A stretch of DNA of 64,000 nt from JBBQFI01 sp038321775 (GTDB lineage Bacteria; Verrucomicrobiota; Verrucomicrobiia; Chthoniobacterales; UBA10450). The notes beneath the pieces were generated by a model. The model was not told where the DNA came from. It did not search any database and saw only the letters and a list, made by a program, of their open reading frames with translations. Numbering within the stretch: position 1 is the stretch's first letter; each line of letters opens with the position of its first letter. The translations under genes and the position numbers were made by a program. Location of the stretch: positions 62,001-126,000 of the forward strand of contig JBBQFI010000004.1 of the NCBI GenBank assembly GCA_038321775.1. Reading direction: 5' to 3'. This document shows, one piece after another, positions 8,154-16,559 of this stretch.

Positions 8154-9101
8154 GTGCGAACTTTAGTCACAGGCGGCGCAGGATTTATCGGTTCGCATCT
8201 TGTCGAGAAGTTGCTCGCGCTTGGCCATGAAGTTTCCATCCTCGACGATTTTAACGATTTTTACGATCCGCGAATCAAACGCGACAACATCGTGACGGTG
8301 GCGGATCGCATCGTTATTCATCAACTGGATCTGCGCGACGGCAACGCTGTGCGCACACTTTTTCACCGCGAAAAATTTAATGTCATCGTACATCTCGCGG
8401 CCCGTGCCGGCGTGCGGCCATCGATTCATCAACCTGAACTTTACTACGACACAAACGTAATCGGAACGCTGCATCTGCTCGAAGCCGCTCGCGCCACAGA
8501 TATCGAGCGCTTCATCTTCGCTTCGAGTTCTTCGGTTTATGGGCTTTCGAAAGAGGTCCCGTTTTCGGAAGAGATGCGTATTACGCAAACCATCAGTCCG
8601 TACGCAGCGAGCAAGGTGGCCGCGGAATTACTCTGCTCGACATATTCGCATCTCTACCAGATGCGCATCATCGCGCTGCGTTTCTTCACCGTTTATGGAG
8701 CGCGGCAACGTCCCGATCTTGCGATTCACAAGTTCACCAAGAAAATTTTGAAGGGCGAACCGATCGATCAATTCGGCGATGGCACGACGCGACGCGATTA
8801 CACTTACATTGACGATATCATCCAGGGGGTAACGGCCTCGTTCAACTATAACGGACCGCTTTTCGATGTTTTCAACGTCGGCGAGAGCGAAACGATTCAG
8901 CTGAAGGATTTGATCGCAGGAATCGAGGACGCCGTCGGCAAAAAAGCGAAGATCAATCGCCTCCCCGAACAACCGGGCGATGTGCCGCTGACATGCGCGG
9001 ACATTTCGAAAGCGAGGAAGCTGCTCGGATACAATCCCACCACGCCGTTGCAAGCTGGTCTGCCGAAATTTGTGGAATGGTTTAATCGCTGCGCGCGCTA
9101 G
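8154..9101 (+). CDS. NAD-dependent epimerase/dehydratase (UDP-glucuronate 4-epimerase-like)
   Basis: Extended-SDR sugar-nucleotide epimerase, 315 residues, probably making UDP-sugars for surface polysaccharide. The Rossmann motif TGGAGFIGSH lies at residues 6-15, and FNDFYDPRIKRDNI near 33-46 resembles UDP-glucuronate 4-epimerases. The catalytic Ser patch ASSSSVYG and the YAASK (YxxxK) pair lie near 122-153, and RDYTYIDD near 223. The start is GTG at 8154, directly at the Rossmann strand. The substrate cannot be fixed from sequence. The gene is not next to the exopolysaccharide cluster at 41-47 kb but could supply it. Confidence 0.87.
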   Translation: MRTLVTGGAGFIGSHLVEKLLALGHEVSILDDFNDFYDPRIKRDNIVTVADRIVIHQLDLRDGNAVRTLFHREKFNVIVHLAARAGVRPSIHQPELYYDTNVIGTLHLLEAARATDIERFIFASSSSVYGLSKEVPFSEEMRITQTISPYAASKVAAELLCSTYSHLYQMRIIALRFFTVYGARQRPDLAIHKFTKKILKGEPIDQFGDGTTRRDYTYIDDIIQGVTASFNYNGPLFDVFNVGESETIQLKDLIAGIEDAVGKKAKINRLPEQPGDVPLTCADISKARKLLGYNPTTPLQAGLPKFVEWFNRCAR

Positions 9102-9431
9102 CGGCGAGCCCCCACGGCGCAGGCTTGCAAACACAGGCGGCGCGGGCTAGTTATTCACACATGTCGGGAATCACTTTCGATACTCCGGCCACCCGCTTTT
9201 TACGATTATCCAATCTTTTCGAAAGAGCGATGCGAATCGTCGCATCGGTGATGGATTATGGGCTGACTGATGCGGGTCGCCGTTCGAAACGTTGTCGACA
9301 GGACGAGGCGGAGTTTCCAGCGGCAAAGGTCGATTACGAGCTGCGAACCCAAGAGGGTTCGCCGGCCGCGGACTGTGCATCATGTGATGCGCTCTGCCCG
9401 AATGAAAATTGGGTAAAACTTGAGGATCAAT
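9102..9431 (+). promoter_or_regulatory. Long leader with three strong hairpins upstream of the RRM gene
   Basis: A 330-nt stretch without a convincing gene. It holds three inverted repeats: CGATGCGA/TCGCATCG at 9228-9247 (8 bp, 4-nt loop), GCGAACCC/GGGTTCGC at 9343-9362 (8 bp, AAGA loop) and GCATCA/TGATGC at 9377-9390 (6 bp). None is followed by a T-tract, so they are not ordinary terminators. A likely reading is a structured 5' UTR of the RNA-binding protein gene, perhaps autoregulated or cold-responsive; a small RNA is also possible. Confidence 0.4.
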
Positions 9432-9929
9432 ATGACATCTCATTCATCAGGGAGACCACAGCGGCGTTCGCGTGGAGGCTCCCGCAGAAGGGGCGATGGT
9501 CGTTCGCGGCAACCATACGCAGCTCCGAAACCGCCGGCGAAAAAGTCGCTTTGGCAAAAAATTACCGCGTTATTCACGAACGGAAAAGCCAAACCGGTGG
9601 CGGCTTCGCGCAATGGCGCCAGCCAGCCGCGACCTGCGCGTAAACCAGAATCGGTCGAAGTTACCACCCCGCGTCTTTACGTTGGAAACCTTTCCTTTGA
9701 TGCGACGGAAAGCGATCTGTTCGAACTGTTCAACGGTGTAGGTCAGGTGCAGAACGCGGAAGTGGTCACCTACAAACACAATCAGCGTTCGAAGGGTTTT
9801 GCTTTCGTGCAGATGCTGACAGTGGACGAAGCAAAGCGAGCCGTGAGCGAATTGCACGACAAGGAATTCCTTGGTCGCAAGCTCGTGGTCAGCGGAGCAA
9901 AATCGAACGAACATCACGCCAGAAATTAG
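9432..9929 (+). CDS. RRM-type RNA-binding protein
   Basis: A 165-residue protein with a low-complexity basic N-terminal half (SGRPQRRSRGGSRRRGDG ..., residues 5-80) and one RNA recognition motif in the C-terminal half. RNP2 is LYVGNLSF and RNP1 is KGFAFVQM, about 40 residues apart as usual. Bacterial single-RRM proteins bind RNA and are often cold-induced, but their targets are mostly unknown. I prefer the ATG at 9432, with TGAGGA at 9421-9426 as ribosome binding site, over the upstream in-frame TTG. It is followed by a strong terminator. The unusual part is the Arg-rich tail at the N-terminus, which would add non-specific RNA binding. Confidence 0.88.
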   Translation: MTSHSSGRPQRRSRGGSRRRGDGRSRQPYAAPKPPAKKSLWQKITALFTNGKAKPVAASRNGASQPRPARKPESVEVTTPRLYVGNLSFDATESDLFELFNGVGQVQNAEVVTYKHNQRSKGFAFVQMLTVDEAKRAVSELHDKEFLGRKLVVSGAKSNEHHARN

Positions 9930-9956
9930 CGGACGGACAAATTCGGTGTTTCCGGA

Positions 9957-9991
9957 GCCGGGAGATAGTCTTATCTCCCGGCTTCTTTTTT
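9957..9991 (+). terminator. Rho-independent terminator after the RRM gene
   Basis: An 11-bp perfect stem, GCCGGGAGATA/TATCTCCCGGC with loop GTCT (9957-9982), followed by TTCTTTTTT (9983-9991). It ends 1 nt before the miaA start codon at 9993, so it also shapes how miaA is expressed. Confidence 0.9.
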
Positions 9992-9992
9992 G

Positions 9993-10904
9993 ATGCGCGC
10001 ATTTTTTATCGTTGGGCCGACGGCGACGGGAAAATCGGAACTGGCCGCAACGGTGGCGCGCAAGTGCGACGCGGAAATTGTCAGCGCTGACGCGTTCCAA
10101 ATTTACCGCGGCCTTAATCTTCTGACGGCAAAACCAGATCTCGATCTCCAGGCAAGCGTACCGCATCACCTGGTCGGGACGGTTCCGATAACCGAAGAAT
10201 TGAACGCGCAAAAATTCCGCGCGCTTGCCCTTACCGCGATCGAAGAGATTAACGCACGAAAGAAATTAGCGATCGTTGTGGGTGGAAGCGGTCTTTACAT
10301 CAAGGCGATCACACACGGGCTTGCCCCGCTTCCAGGAGCGGATCTTAAACTCCGCGAGCGGTTGAATCAGCTCACCGCGCGCGAACTTTATCTTCGACTC
10401 ATAACGCTCGATCCGGAAAGCGCGCGCCACATCGACAAAGAAAACCCGCGACGCTTGATCCGTGCGATCGAAATTTGCCTGCTCACCGGCAAACCGGTTT
10501 CGGCACAACGTGCGCGTTCTATCGCTAACACAAACGCACCCGCTCATGGCGTGTTCGTTTTTTTCGAAAAAGCCGATCTTTACGATCGCATCGATCGCCG
10601 GGTGGAAACGATGTTCGCAGAAGGCGTGGTCGAAGAGGTGCGCGCATTGAAATCAATTGGTCCGACCGCGGAACAAACGCTGGGCCTGCGCGAAATCCGT
10701 CAATTGATTGCGGGCGAAATTTCAGAGCAAGATTGCATCGCTCGGATTCAACAGGCGACGCGACGTTATGCCAAAAGGCAGTTGACCTGGTTTCGGCGGC
10801 AAACTAGTTTTTCGCCGCTGAACTTATCGCACTACGACCGCGCTGAGGCCATTGAATGGATTTTGCGCGAGGCGCGTCTGTCTTCGACGCACAGGGATGT
10901 TTGA
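9993..10904 (+). CDS. miaA: tRNA dimethylallyltransferase
   Basis: Adds dimethylallyl to A37 of tRNAs that read codons starting with U. The 303-residue protein begins with the P-loop GPTATGKS at residues 8-15, then DAFQIYRGL (the DSxQxYR motif equivalent) near 34-42 and GGSGLYIKA near 95-103. Length is normal. The start must be ATG 9993 (or TTG 9990), because the P-loop follows at once. That leaves no room for a ribosome binding site after the terminator hairpin, so miaA is either translated by coupling from readthrough or from a leaderless transcript. Its last 8 nt overlap hflX. Confidence 0.95.
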   Translation: MRAFFIVGPTATGKSELAATVARKCDAEIVSADAFQIYRGLNLLTAKPDLDLQASVPHHLVGTVPITEELNAQKFRALALTAIEEINARKKLAIVVGGSGLYIKAITHGLAPLPGADLKLRERLNQLTARELYLRLITLDPESARHIDKENPRRLIRAIEICLLTGKPVSAQRARSIANTNAPAHGVFVFFEKADLYDRIDRRVETMFAEGVVEEVRALKSIGPTAEQTLGLREIRQLIAGEISEQDCIARIQQATRRYAKRQLTWFRRQTSFSPLNLSHYDRAEAIEWILREARLSSTHRDV

Positions 10905-12168
10905 TACTTCGCCAAAAAAGAAGCAGGAACGCGCGCTCCTCATCGGCCTGGAACAAAAAGGCGTTTCAAAATGGGATCTCCGCGATTCGATGGAAGAATT
11001 GCGCGAGCTGGCAAATTCCGCGGGCGCGGAAGTCGTTGATAGTATCACGCAAAAACTGCAGAAGCCGACCGCGCCCTATTACATCGGCCGCGGCAAGGCG
11101 GAAGGGATTAAGGAATCGTTTAAGGATCAGCAGGTCACCTCGGTCATTTTTAACGACGAGCTTTCCCCAGCGCAGGGACGCAATTTGGAGAATTTGTTCG
11201 CGCGCAAAGTGCTCGATCGCACACAACTGATTCTCGATATTTTCGCACAGCGCGCGCGCAGCCGCGAAGGCCGTTTGCAAATTGAGCTCGCGCAATTGCA
11301 ATATTTGTTGCCGCGCCTAACGAGAATGTGGAATCACCTTTCGCGACAAACAGGTGGCATCGGCACAAGAGGGCCGGGTGAAACACAGCTCGAAGTGGAT
11401 CGGCGCCGCGTGCAGGAACGTATCGCGCGACTGGAACGCGAATTGGAAGGCGTGCGCAAAGTTCGCGGCGTCCAGCGCCAAGGACGCAAACGTCATCAAT
11501 GGCCGGTCGCTGCCGTGGTCGGGTACACCAACGCAGGGAAATCCACGCTGCTTAATTTGCTCACGGGCGCCGACGTGCTCACGGAAGATAAACTTTTCGC
11601 CACGCTCGATCCCACGACGCGAAGCTTCACTTTGTCTAACAAACAGCGTGTGTTGCTTACCGATACCGTCGGCTTTTTGCGGAAACTTCCGCACACCTTG
11701 ATCGAATCGTTCAAAGCCACGCTCGAGGAAGTAGGCGAAGCAGATCTGCTCATTCACGTGATTGATCTCAGTCATCCGCGGGTCGACGAAAACATCGAAG
11801 CGGTCAATGCCGTGACGAAGGAACTGGGAGCGTTCGGAAAACAAACACTGCTGGTTTTCAATAAAATCGATGCGGTCGTCGACACGGAACTCATTGATGC
11901 GTACTTGAAGCGATTTCCTGGCAGCGTCGCCATTTCTGCGCGCACTGGCCAGGGCATGAATGAATTAGTAAACGCGCTGCAGGATGGGCTCGCTTCGTGG
12001 CGTCTGCGTTCGCGTTTCCGGATTCCTTTGACCGAATCCGGTCTGATTGCCGAAGTTCATCGGATTGGTCACATGCTCGAGCTTCGCTACGAAGGCGACG
12101 CGGCAATAGTCGTCGCGCACATTCCGCCGCAGCTGGAACAAAAGCTCGCGCCGTTCGCCGTCGATTGA
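10897..12168 (+). CDS. hflX: Ribosome-associated GTPase HflX
   Basis: GTPase that rescues or splits stalled ribosomes. The N-terminal HflX domain ends with the glycine-rich GGIGTRGPGETQLE segment. The G domain starts with G1 GYTNAGKSTLLN near residue 209, then DTVGFLRKLPHTLIE (G3) and NKID (G4). At 423 residues it is of usual size. I chose the ATG at 10897, which lies inside the miaA tail (8-nt overlap), over an earlier in-frame start deep in miaA. The miaA-hflX pairing is also known from Proteobacteria, where hfq sits between them. A forward dispersed 9-mer lies at 11315. Confidence 0.95.
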   Translation: MFDTSPKKKQERALLIGLEQKGVSKWDLRDSMEELRELANSAGAEVVDSITQKLQKPTAPYYIGRGKAEGIKESFKDQQVTSVIFNDELSPAQGRNLENLFARKVLDRTQLILDIFAQRARSREGRLQIELAQLQYLLPRLTRMWNHLSRQTGGIGTRGPGETQLEVDRRRVQERIARLERELEGVRKVRGVQRQGRKRHQWPVAAVVGYTNAGKSTLLNLLTGADVLTEDKLFATLDPTTRSFTLSNKQRVLLTDTVGFLRKLPHTLIESFKATLEEVGEADLLIHVIDLSHPRVDENIEAVNAVTKELGAFGKQTLLVFNKIDAVVDTELIDAYLKRFPGSVAISARTGQGMNELVNALQDGLASWRLRSRFRIPLTESGLIAEVHRIGHMLELRYEGDAAIVVAHIPPQLEQKLAPFAVD

Positions 12169-12235
12169 TTGCGCTGCGCAAATTCAGTTTCGATTGCGCA
12201 TTGAAGGCGTTGGGTTCAAGTGGAACGCGCGGGTG

Positions 12236-12514
12236 ATGAGAGAATTCTTACAGCGGTGGATAACACGGTTCGGTCTGGACAGCATGCCGCGCCTGCGCAA
12301 AACGCTGGTCGCCATTATTGGAATCACGATCATTTTGTTTGGCATCGTTCTCATCGTTTTACCCGGGCCGGCGATCATAGTGATTCCTCTCGGTTTCGCC
12401 GTTCTTGCTACAGAATTTGCCTGGGCACGATGCGTCTTGAAACGGGGCGAGCTTCTTGTTCGTAAAGTTCGTCGGAGCGTGCAGCCGGAAAAGACTTCCA
12501 AAGCCTCGCGATGA
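12236..12514 (+). CDS. Small PGPGW-type transmembrane protein
   Basis: A 92-residue protein with two closely spaced hydrophobic segments (LVAIIGITIILFGIVLIVLP and AIIVIPLGFAVLATEFAWAR) joined by the LPGPA turn. This matches the putative transmembrane protein (PGPGW) family. No function is known. ATG 12236 is preferred over a TTG 42 nt upstream, since the conserved part begins well after it. The stop overlaps the nth start by 4 nt (ATGA), so the two are translationally coupled. Confidence 0.72.
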   Translation: MREFLQRWITRFGLDSMPRLRKTLVAIIGITIILFGIVLIVLPGPAIIVIPLGFAVLATEFAWARCVLKRGELLVRKVRRSVQPEKTSKASR

Positions 12515-13185
12515 CAACGCGCGAACGGGTTGTTCAACTCATCGAGATTTTCCCAAAAGTTTATCCGGGCGCGCGTTGCGAGCTCGACTTCAAAAATCCG
12601 ATGCAATTGTTGATCGCGACGATTCTCTCGGCCCAATGCACCGACAAACGGGTCAACCTCGTTACGCCGTCGCTTTTCGCGAAATACAAGACTGCTGCCG
12701 ATTACGCGCGCGCGCCGCAAGCCCAATTGGAACGCGCGATTCAATCGACCGGTTTTTTTCGCAACAAAACAAAAAGCATTCGCGCCGCGACGAAGGCGAT
12801 CGCGCAAGAGCACGGCGGCAAAGTGCCAAACACGATGGCGCAGTTGCGCGAGCTTCCCGGAGTCGGGCGCAAAACTGCCAACGTCGTTCTCGGTAATGCG
12901 TTCGGTGTGGATGAAGGCGTGGTGGTCGACACACACGTCATTCGTTTGTCGGAGCGACTTCGCCTAACGAAACATAAGGATCCGGAAAAAATTGAGCGTG
13001 ATTTAATGAAACTCGTGCCGCGTAAACGGTGGACGATTTGGAGTCACTGGCTCATCTGGCATGGACGGCGCCGCTGTTTTGCCAGGCGCCCGGATTGTCA
13101 TCATTGCGAAATTTTCAGACTCTGTCCGAGCGGAAAGGTTTTCATCCGCACGGGAGAAGCCCGCGCCGCCGAGGAGGAAGGATAA
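12511..13185 (+). CDS. nth: Endonuclease III (DNA glycosylase/AP lyase)
   Basis: Removes oxidised pyrimidines and nicks the abasic site. The 224-residue protein has the helix-hairpin-helix LPGVGRKTANVVLGNAFG with the catalytic Lys, and the catalytic Asp in VVDTHVIRLSERL. The C-terminal cysteines CFARRPDCHHCEIFRLC follow the C-x6-C-x2-C-x5-C pattern of the [4Fe-4S] cluster. The start overlaps the preceding small membrane protein gene by 4 nt. The stop is directly adjacent to the stop of the convergent gene at 13186, with no spacer. One forward 9-mer at 12962 is read as Leu-Thr. Confidence 0.96.
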   Translation: MTTRERVVQLIEIFPKVYPGARCELDFKNPMQLLIATILSAQCTDKRVNLVTPSLFAKYKTAADYARAPQAQLERAIQSTGFFRNKTKSIRAATKAIAQEHGGKVPNTMAQLRELPGVGRKTANVVLGNAFGVDEGVVVDTHVIRLSERLRLTKHKDPEKIERDLMKLVPRKRWTIWSHWLIWHGRRRCFARRPDCHHCEIFRLCPSGKVFIRTGEARAAEEEG

Positions 13186-13584
13186 CTATTTCGCCGACGA
13201 CTTCTTTTTCCGCGCATCTTTGGTGTCGGAAGCCTTTTCGCTCAGGTGCCTGAATTCCACCTCGAGCTTTTTTAGTTCGTCATCGGAAAGCTCCTCAAGA
13301 TCGACCAGATTATCGCGTGCCCCAGCCAGCGCACGAATGAGTTCATCCAGCTTGAGATGGACGACTTTGGCGTCACGGTTTTGAGTATTCTGAATCAGAA
13401 ATACCATCAGAAAAGTAACGATCGTCGTGCCGGTGTTAATGATGAGTTGCCAGGTGTCGGAAAAATGGAATATCGGACCAGTCACCGCCCAAACCACAAT
13501 GATCAAAATGGCAGCGGCGAACGCCCATGGGCTGCCGAGAATATCGGAGCATTTACGAGCCACGACATGAAAAGCATCCTGCAC
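13186..13584 (-). CDS. Low-affinity iron permease family protein
   Basis: A 132-residue membrane protein of the small family annotated as low-affinity iron permease (Fet4-like). It shows the typical LGSPWAFAAAILIIVVWAVTGP first membrane span, then DTWQLIINTGTTIVTFLMVFLIQNTQNRD and the conserved KLDELIRALAGARDNLVDLEELSDDEL cytoplasmic tail. The acidic tail is a hallmark of the family. Iron transport by the bacterial members is presumed rather than shown. The gene ends tail to tail against nth with no gap. Confidence 0.85.
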   Translation of the reverse strand: MQDAFHVVARKCSDILGSPWAFAAAILIIVVWAVTGPIFHFSDTWQLIINTGTTIVTFLMVFLIQNTQNRDAKVVHLKLDELIRALAGARDNLVDLEELSDDELKKLEVEFRHLSEKASDTKDARKKKSSAK

Positions 13585-13682
13585 GCGACAAATGAAATCG
13601 CGTTCGTCGTTCCTTGTTTTGGAGCTTTGTTTGGGGACGGCGATGGCAACCTAACATCGCGCTCAAGAACGCAAATGCGCGC

Positions 13683-14558
13683 ATGAAAACTTCACCGGAC
13701 GCAATCCACTTGGATTTTGATGGCGCCTGGGAGCGCAGCCGCATTTCGTTGGAGACGCTGGATGTGACAAAATGGGGACCGCATCTGCGTTTTTCCGCGC
13801 CGGCGCATCTCGTAGAAAAATTCTACGGCGAACTCGAACCCCAACTCAGGCCATTCATTCTTTATGGTTCAGGCGATTTTCATCATCTGACGGCGCTTTG
13901 GATTCGTCGCCAGACGGAACCGCTTACCGTAATCTCATTCGATAATCATCCGGATTGGGACATCCGGCCGCCGAAGTGGTGTTGTGGTGGGTGGGTCAAT
14001 CGCGCGCTCGAACTTCCGCATGTGCAAAAAGCGAGCGTGTGGGGATGCGGAAATTTCGAATGTTGGTGGCCGGGGCAAATTTTTGGAAACCGACGCGCTG
14101 AACGCGAGGGCCGACTGGAAGTGCATCCATGGGTGGATGATCGTTCGTCTTCCGCGCGCGAACGTCGCGGCGCGATTGTGCGGCAGGATTGGCAACGGCG
14201 TTTCCTTGCGTTCGCCAAGGAACTCGCAGGCGAATCCGTTTACGTCACGATCGATCTCGATTGTTTGCGCGCGGAGGAGGCGGTGACGAATTGGGAAAGC
14301 GGCCGGTTTACACTCGATGATCTCGAGTGGGCACTGTGTGAATTGCGCAACGCTGCGACAATCGTTGCCGGCGACATTTGCGGCGCGTATTCCCGACCGC
14401 ATTACGCGCGCTGGAAACAGCGTTTCGTTTCCGAGATCGATCATCCCAAATTAACTTTGCCCGAGCCAAATGAAATCAGCCGAATCAACTCCGACGCATT
14501 CGCCCGGCTTTGGAAACTCTTAGCTGAGCGAGACCAGGACAATTCCTGCGCTGATTAA
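13683..14558 (+). CDS. Arginase/ureohydrolase-like protein
   Basis: A 291-residue protein with the signature elements of the ureohydrolase fold: GSGDFHHL (like GGDH), SFDNHPDWD (DxHxD) and TIDLDCL (DxD), in the right order and spacing for a binuclear metal site. Overall similarity to true arginases is low, so the substrate is unknown; it resembles uncharacterised UPF0489-type proteins. The ATG at 13683 directly precedes the conserved part, while an ORF extension upstream has no support. Its last 39 nt overlap the convergent EamA-type gene. Confidence 0.68.
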   Translation: MKTSPDAIHLDFDGAWERSRISLETLDVTKWGPHLRFSAPAHLVEKFYGELEPQLRPFILYGSGDFHHLTALWIRRQTEPLTVISFDNHPDWDIRPPKWCCGGWVNRALELPHVQKASVWGCGNFECWWPGQIFGNRRAEREGRLEVHPWVDDRSSSARERRGAIVRQDWQRRFLAFAKELAGESVYVTIDLDCLRAEEAVTNWESGRFTLDDLEWALCELRNAATIVAGDICGAYSRPHYARWKQRFVSEIDHPKLTLPEPNEISRINSDAFARLWKLLAERDQDNSCAD

Positions 14559-14864
14559 AAGCGCGCCAATCGTCAGTTGCAGAGTCAATTTTTCCCGAAG
14601 CGTAAGTGCGGCGGTGATGGCGATAAGAATCACGCTCAGACCCTGAAACGGGTAAAGATAACTGAGATCGAAACGTTGCAGCAGGCCGAGCGTTAGGAAA
14701 AACGAAATCGTCATTGCGACAATTCCGCCGCCAATAAAAAGCGCGATGTGACGCCGAGATGGAACGGCATTGCTCGTAAGTTCCATTCCCTTTTTCAAAA
14801 GAAGCTGACCGATCACGAATGCGATCAACGAGATAAAAATAAGTACGAACGATATCCACGTCAT
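14520..14864 (-). CDS. EamA/SMR-type half-transporter (second of a pair)
   Basis: A 114-residue protein with four membrane spans (WISFVLIFISLIAFVIGQLL; HIALFIGGGIVAMTISFFLTL; LYPFQGLSVILIAITAALTL; LQLTIGALLISAGIVLVSL). It resembles one half of an EamA transporter or a small multidrug-resistance subunit, as in the ArnE/ArnF pair that flips lipid-linked aminoarabinose. The start ATG at 14864 overlaps the end of the partner gene by 4 nt. A heterodimer with that partner is likely (inference). The 3' end overlaps the convergent ureohydrolase-like gene by 39 nt. Confidence 0.75.
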   Translation of the reverse strand: MTWISFVLIFISLIAFVIGQLLLKKGMELTSNAVPSRRHIALFIGGGIVAMTISFFLTLGLLQRFDLSYLYPFQGLSVILIAITAALTLREKLTLQLTIGALLISAGIVLVSLS

Positions 14865-15286
14865 AACCGTTCCTCCAGTTTTGCGACCGGTTGCGCGACA
14901 ATCGCGAGGCCGATTACAACCAGGCCGATACCGAACCAGCGTCGCGGCGAAATTGATTCGCCCAGAAGAATCCAGCAGCAAAGCGGAACCAATACGTCAA
15001 CGACACGCGAAAGCGGAAACGCAATCGAGAGCGGGATATATTTCAGAACGTAAAGCCAGCTCAGAAAGCTCGCGATCACAAAGAGAATGGCAAGCCACAC
15101 CAAAGGCGATGCGAGACCTCCGATGCCGGTCCACGACCAGGCGCTGTTCGGATTGGCCGTGGCGGAGGCGCCGCGCTTCAAAAGGAGTTCCGAGACCAGA
15201 ACGCAAGCAACGCTAAGCGCCAGTTGCAGCCAGGGATTACGAAAGCCGGAAGCACTCCGCACGTGGTTCACGTGAGGTCGTGCCAA
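14861..15286 (-). CDS. EamA/SMR-type half-transporter (first of a pair)
   Basis: A 141-residue four-span membrane protein. After a short polar N-terminus come WLQLALSVACVLVSELLLKRG, SPLVWLAILFVIASFLSWLYVL, SIAFPLSRVVDVLVPLCCWILLGE and WFGIGLVVIGLAIVAQPV. The LSRVVDVLVPL and GESISPRRWFGIGL segments are typical of the EamA repeat. It is coupled (ATGA) to the next half-transporter and lies 34 nt after the FemAB-like gene. The grouping suggests export or flipping of an envelope precursor that is modified by that enzyme (inference). Confidence 0.75.
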   Translation of the reverse strand: MARPHVNHVRSASGFRNPWLQLALSVACVLVSELLLKRGASATANPNSAWSWTGIGGLASPLVWLAILFVIASFLSWLYVLKYIPLSIAFPLSRVVDVLVPLCCWILLGESISPRRWFGIGLVVIGLAIVAQPVAKLEERL

Positions 15287-15320
15287 AAGAGGAGAATGGA
15301 CGCGCGGCGGAAAGGCGATT

Positions 15321-16484
15321 TCAAAGCTGATGCGCGTTCGGGAATTGGCGCAGAACAGGATCGTGCCGGGTCGGCTCGAGGAATTTTATGGCGCGGCGAA
15401 AGATCGGATTCAGGAATGCGCCCGTGTGCATGACATACAGATCGAGCGGAACGAGATCGCAACCGAGATGCAGTTTCGGATCGTAGTTGAGTGGACTGCT
15501 GCAATAAGTCTGCAAACCCTGGGCGAGCGACCATCTGATGATGTCGCGGAGCGTGTAGAAATAAAGATGCAGATCGTAGGCGACGCTGTAATCGAGCCCA
15601 AGATATTCATCGTAGATCGTGCCGTCGTGCACCATGCAAAGACTAAAAGCGATGGCCTTGCCGCTTTGTCGCCAGATGAAAAACCGCGTGCGCTCCGGCA
15701 TGCGCTGACCGAGGCGGCATAAATATTCTTTGGTTAATCGTTCGAACTTGAACTGCGAACGTTCGTGAACCGATAGGTAAAGCGGATAAATCTCATCGAT
15801 GTACGGCGTGACATCATTGACCACCTCGAGCTCGATCGGAGATGCGCTCTCCGTCTTGCGGAATTTGCGGCGCAAATTTTTCCGGGTCGCTTTGCCTAAC
15901 GAATTCAAATATTGCTCGAAATCGGAGTAGCCATTGAGCCGCAATTGCGTCATCGGCATGCTCGCCACCCGCGCGTAACCGTTGGAAGAAAAACCGCGCA
16001 AGGTGTCGCGATATTTCGCGGAGAAATCTTTGAGCACGACAAGTGAGGCGCGTTTGCTGCGCGCATAGGTTTTGAGGCTTTCGTGTAATTTCCCAGCCGT
16101 CCATTCTTCATCTTCCAGGAGACAAACACCGAGGCGACTCTCGCCTGCCGCGCATCCGACCATCATGACGCGCATGGTAAGGAAACGGGGGAAATGCCGT
16201 TGAATCTTATCCACGACGCGGCGGAGTCTTCCAGAAACGCCTTCGCAAATATTTTGCCGGACAAAGAAGAGCGGCTGAATGGCGCGAATTTTTCCCATGG
16301 AATCTTCGAGCACCAAATATTGATATTGAAATTCGGACTCCAGCGTTTGCGCCATGATGTCGTAAAAACGGTGGTCCTTGCACTCGCCGGAAAAAGTCGT
16401 TTTCCAAGCCTCGCATTGCGCAAGTTCCGAATGGGACAGGACGCTGGCTTTTCCGTCAGATAACGGAATAACAAAGGGTTGCAT
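15321..16484 (-). CDS. FemAB/GNAT-like acyltransferase
   Basis: A 387-residue protein with the bacterial 'GNAT/BioF2-like' or peptidoglycan-bridge transferase architecture. The features are two GNAT-like halves, the YLNSLGKATRKNLRRKFRK basic helix near residue 190, and a C-terminal core with KAIAFSLCMVHDGTIYDEYLGLDY and the LYFYTLRDIIRWSLAQGL helix. Such enzymes transfer aminoacyl or acyl groups onto cell-wall or polysaccharide precursors. The donor and acceptor cannot be told. It sits between mscS (75 nt upstream) and the paired half-transporters (34 nt downstream), all on the minus strand. Confidence 0.65.
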   Translation of the reverse strand: MQPFVIPLSDGKASVLSHSELAQCEAWKTTFSGECKDHRFYDIMAQTLESEFQYQYLVLEDSMGKIRAIQPLFFVRQNICEGVSGRLRRVVDKIQRHFPRFLTMRVMMVGCAAGESRLGVCLLEDEEWTAGKLHESLKTYARSKRASLVVLKDFSAKYRDTLRGFSSNGYARVASMPMTQLRLNGYSDFEQYLNSLGKATRKNLRRKFRKTESASPIELEVVNDVTPYIDEIYPLYLSVHERSQFKFERLTKEYLCRLGQRMPERTRFFIWRQSGKAIAFSLCMVHDGTIYDEYLGLDYSVAYDLHLYFYTLRDIIRWSLAQGLQTYCSSPLNYDPKLHLGCDLVPLDLYVMHTGAFLNPIFRRAIKFLEPTRHDPVLRQFPNAHQL

Positions 16485-16559
16485 GGAAATGACCGACGGA
16501 ACAGCCGGCGGGAGGCTATTATCTAACAGGTTGCGACGGTTTTTACAAGCTTCCGGGCG

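Noticed and set aside
9125..9643. A 172-codon plus-strand open frame across the leader and the RRM gene start.
   Set aside because: It overlaps the RRM gene in another frame, has no family-like segments, and covers the hairpins; it looks like a chance frame.
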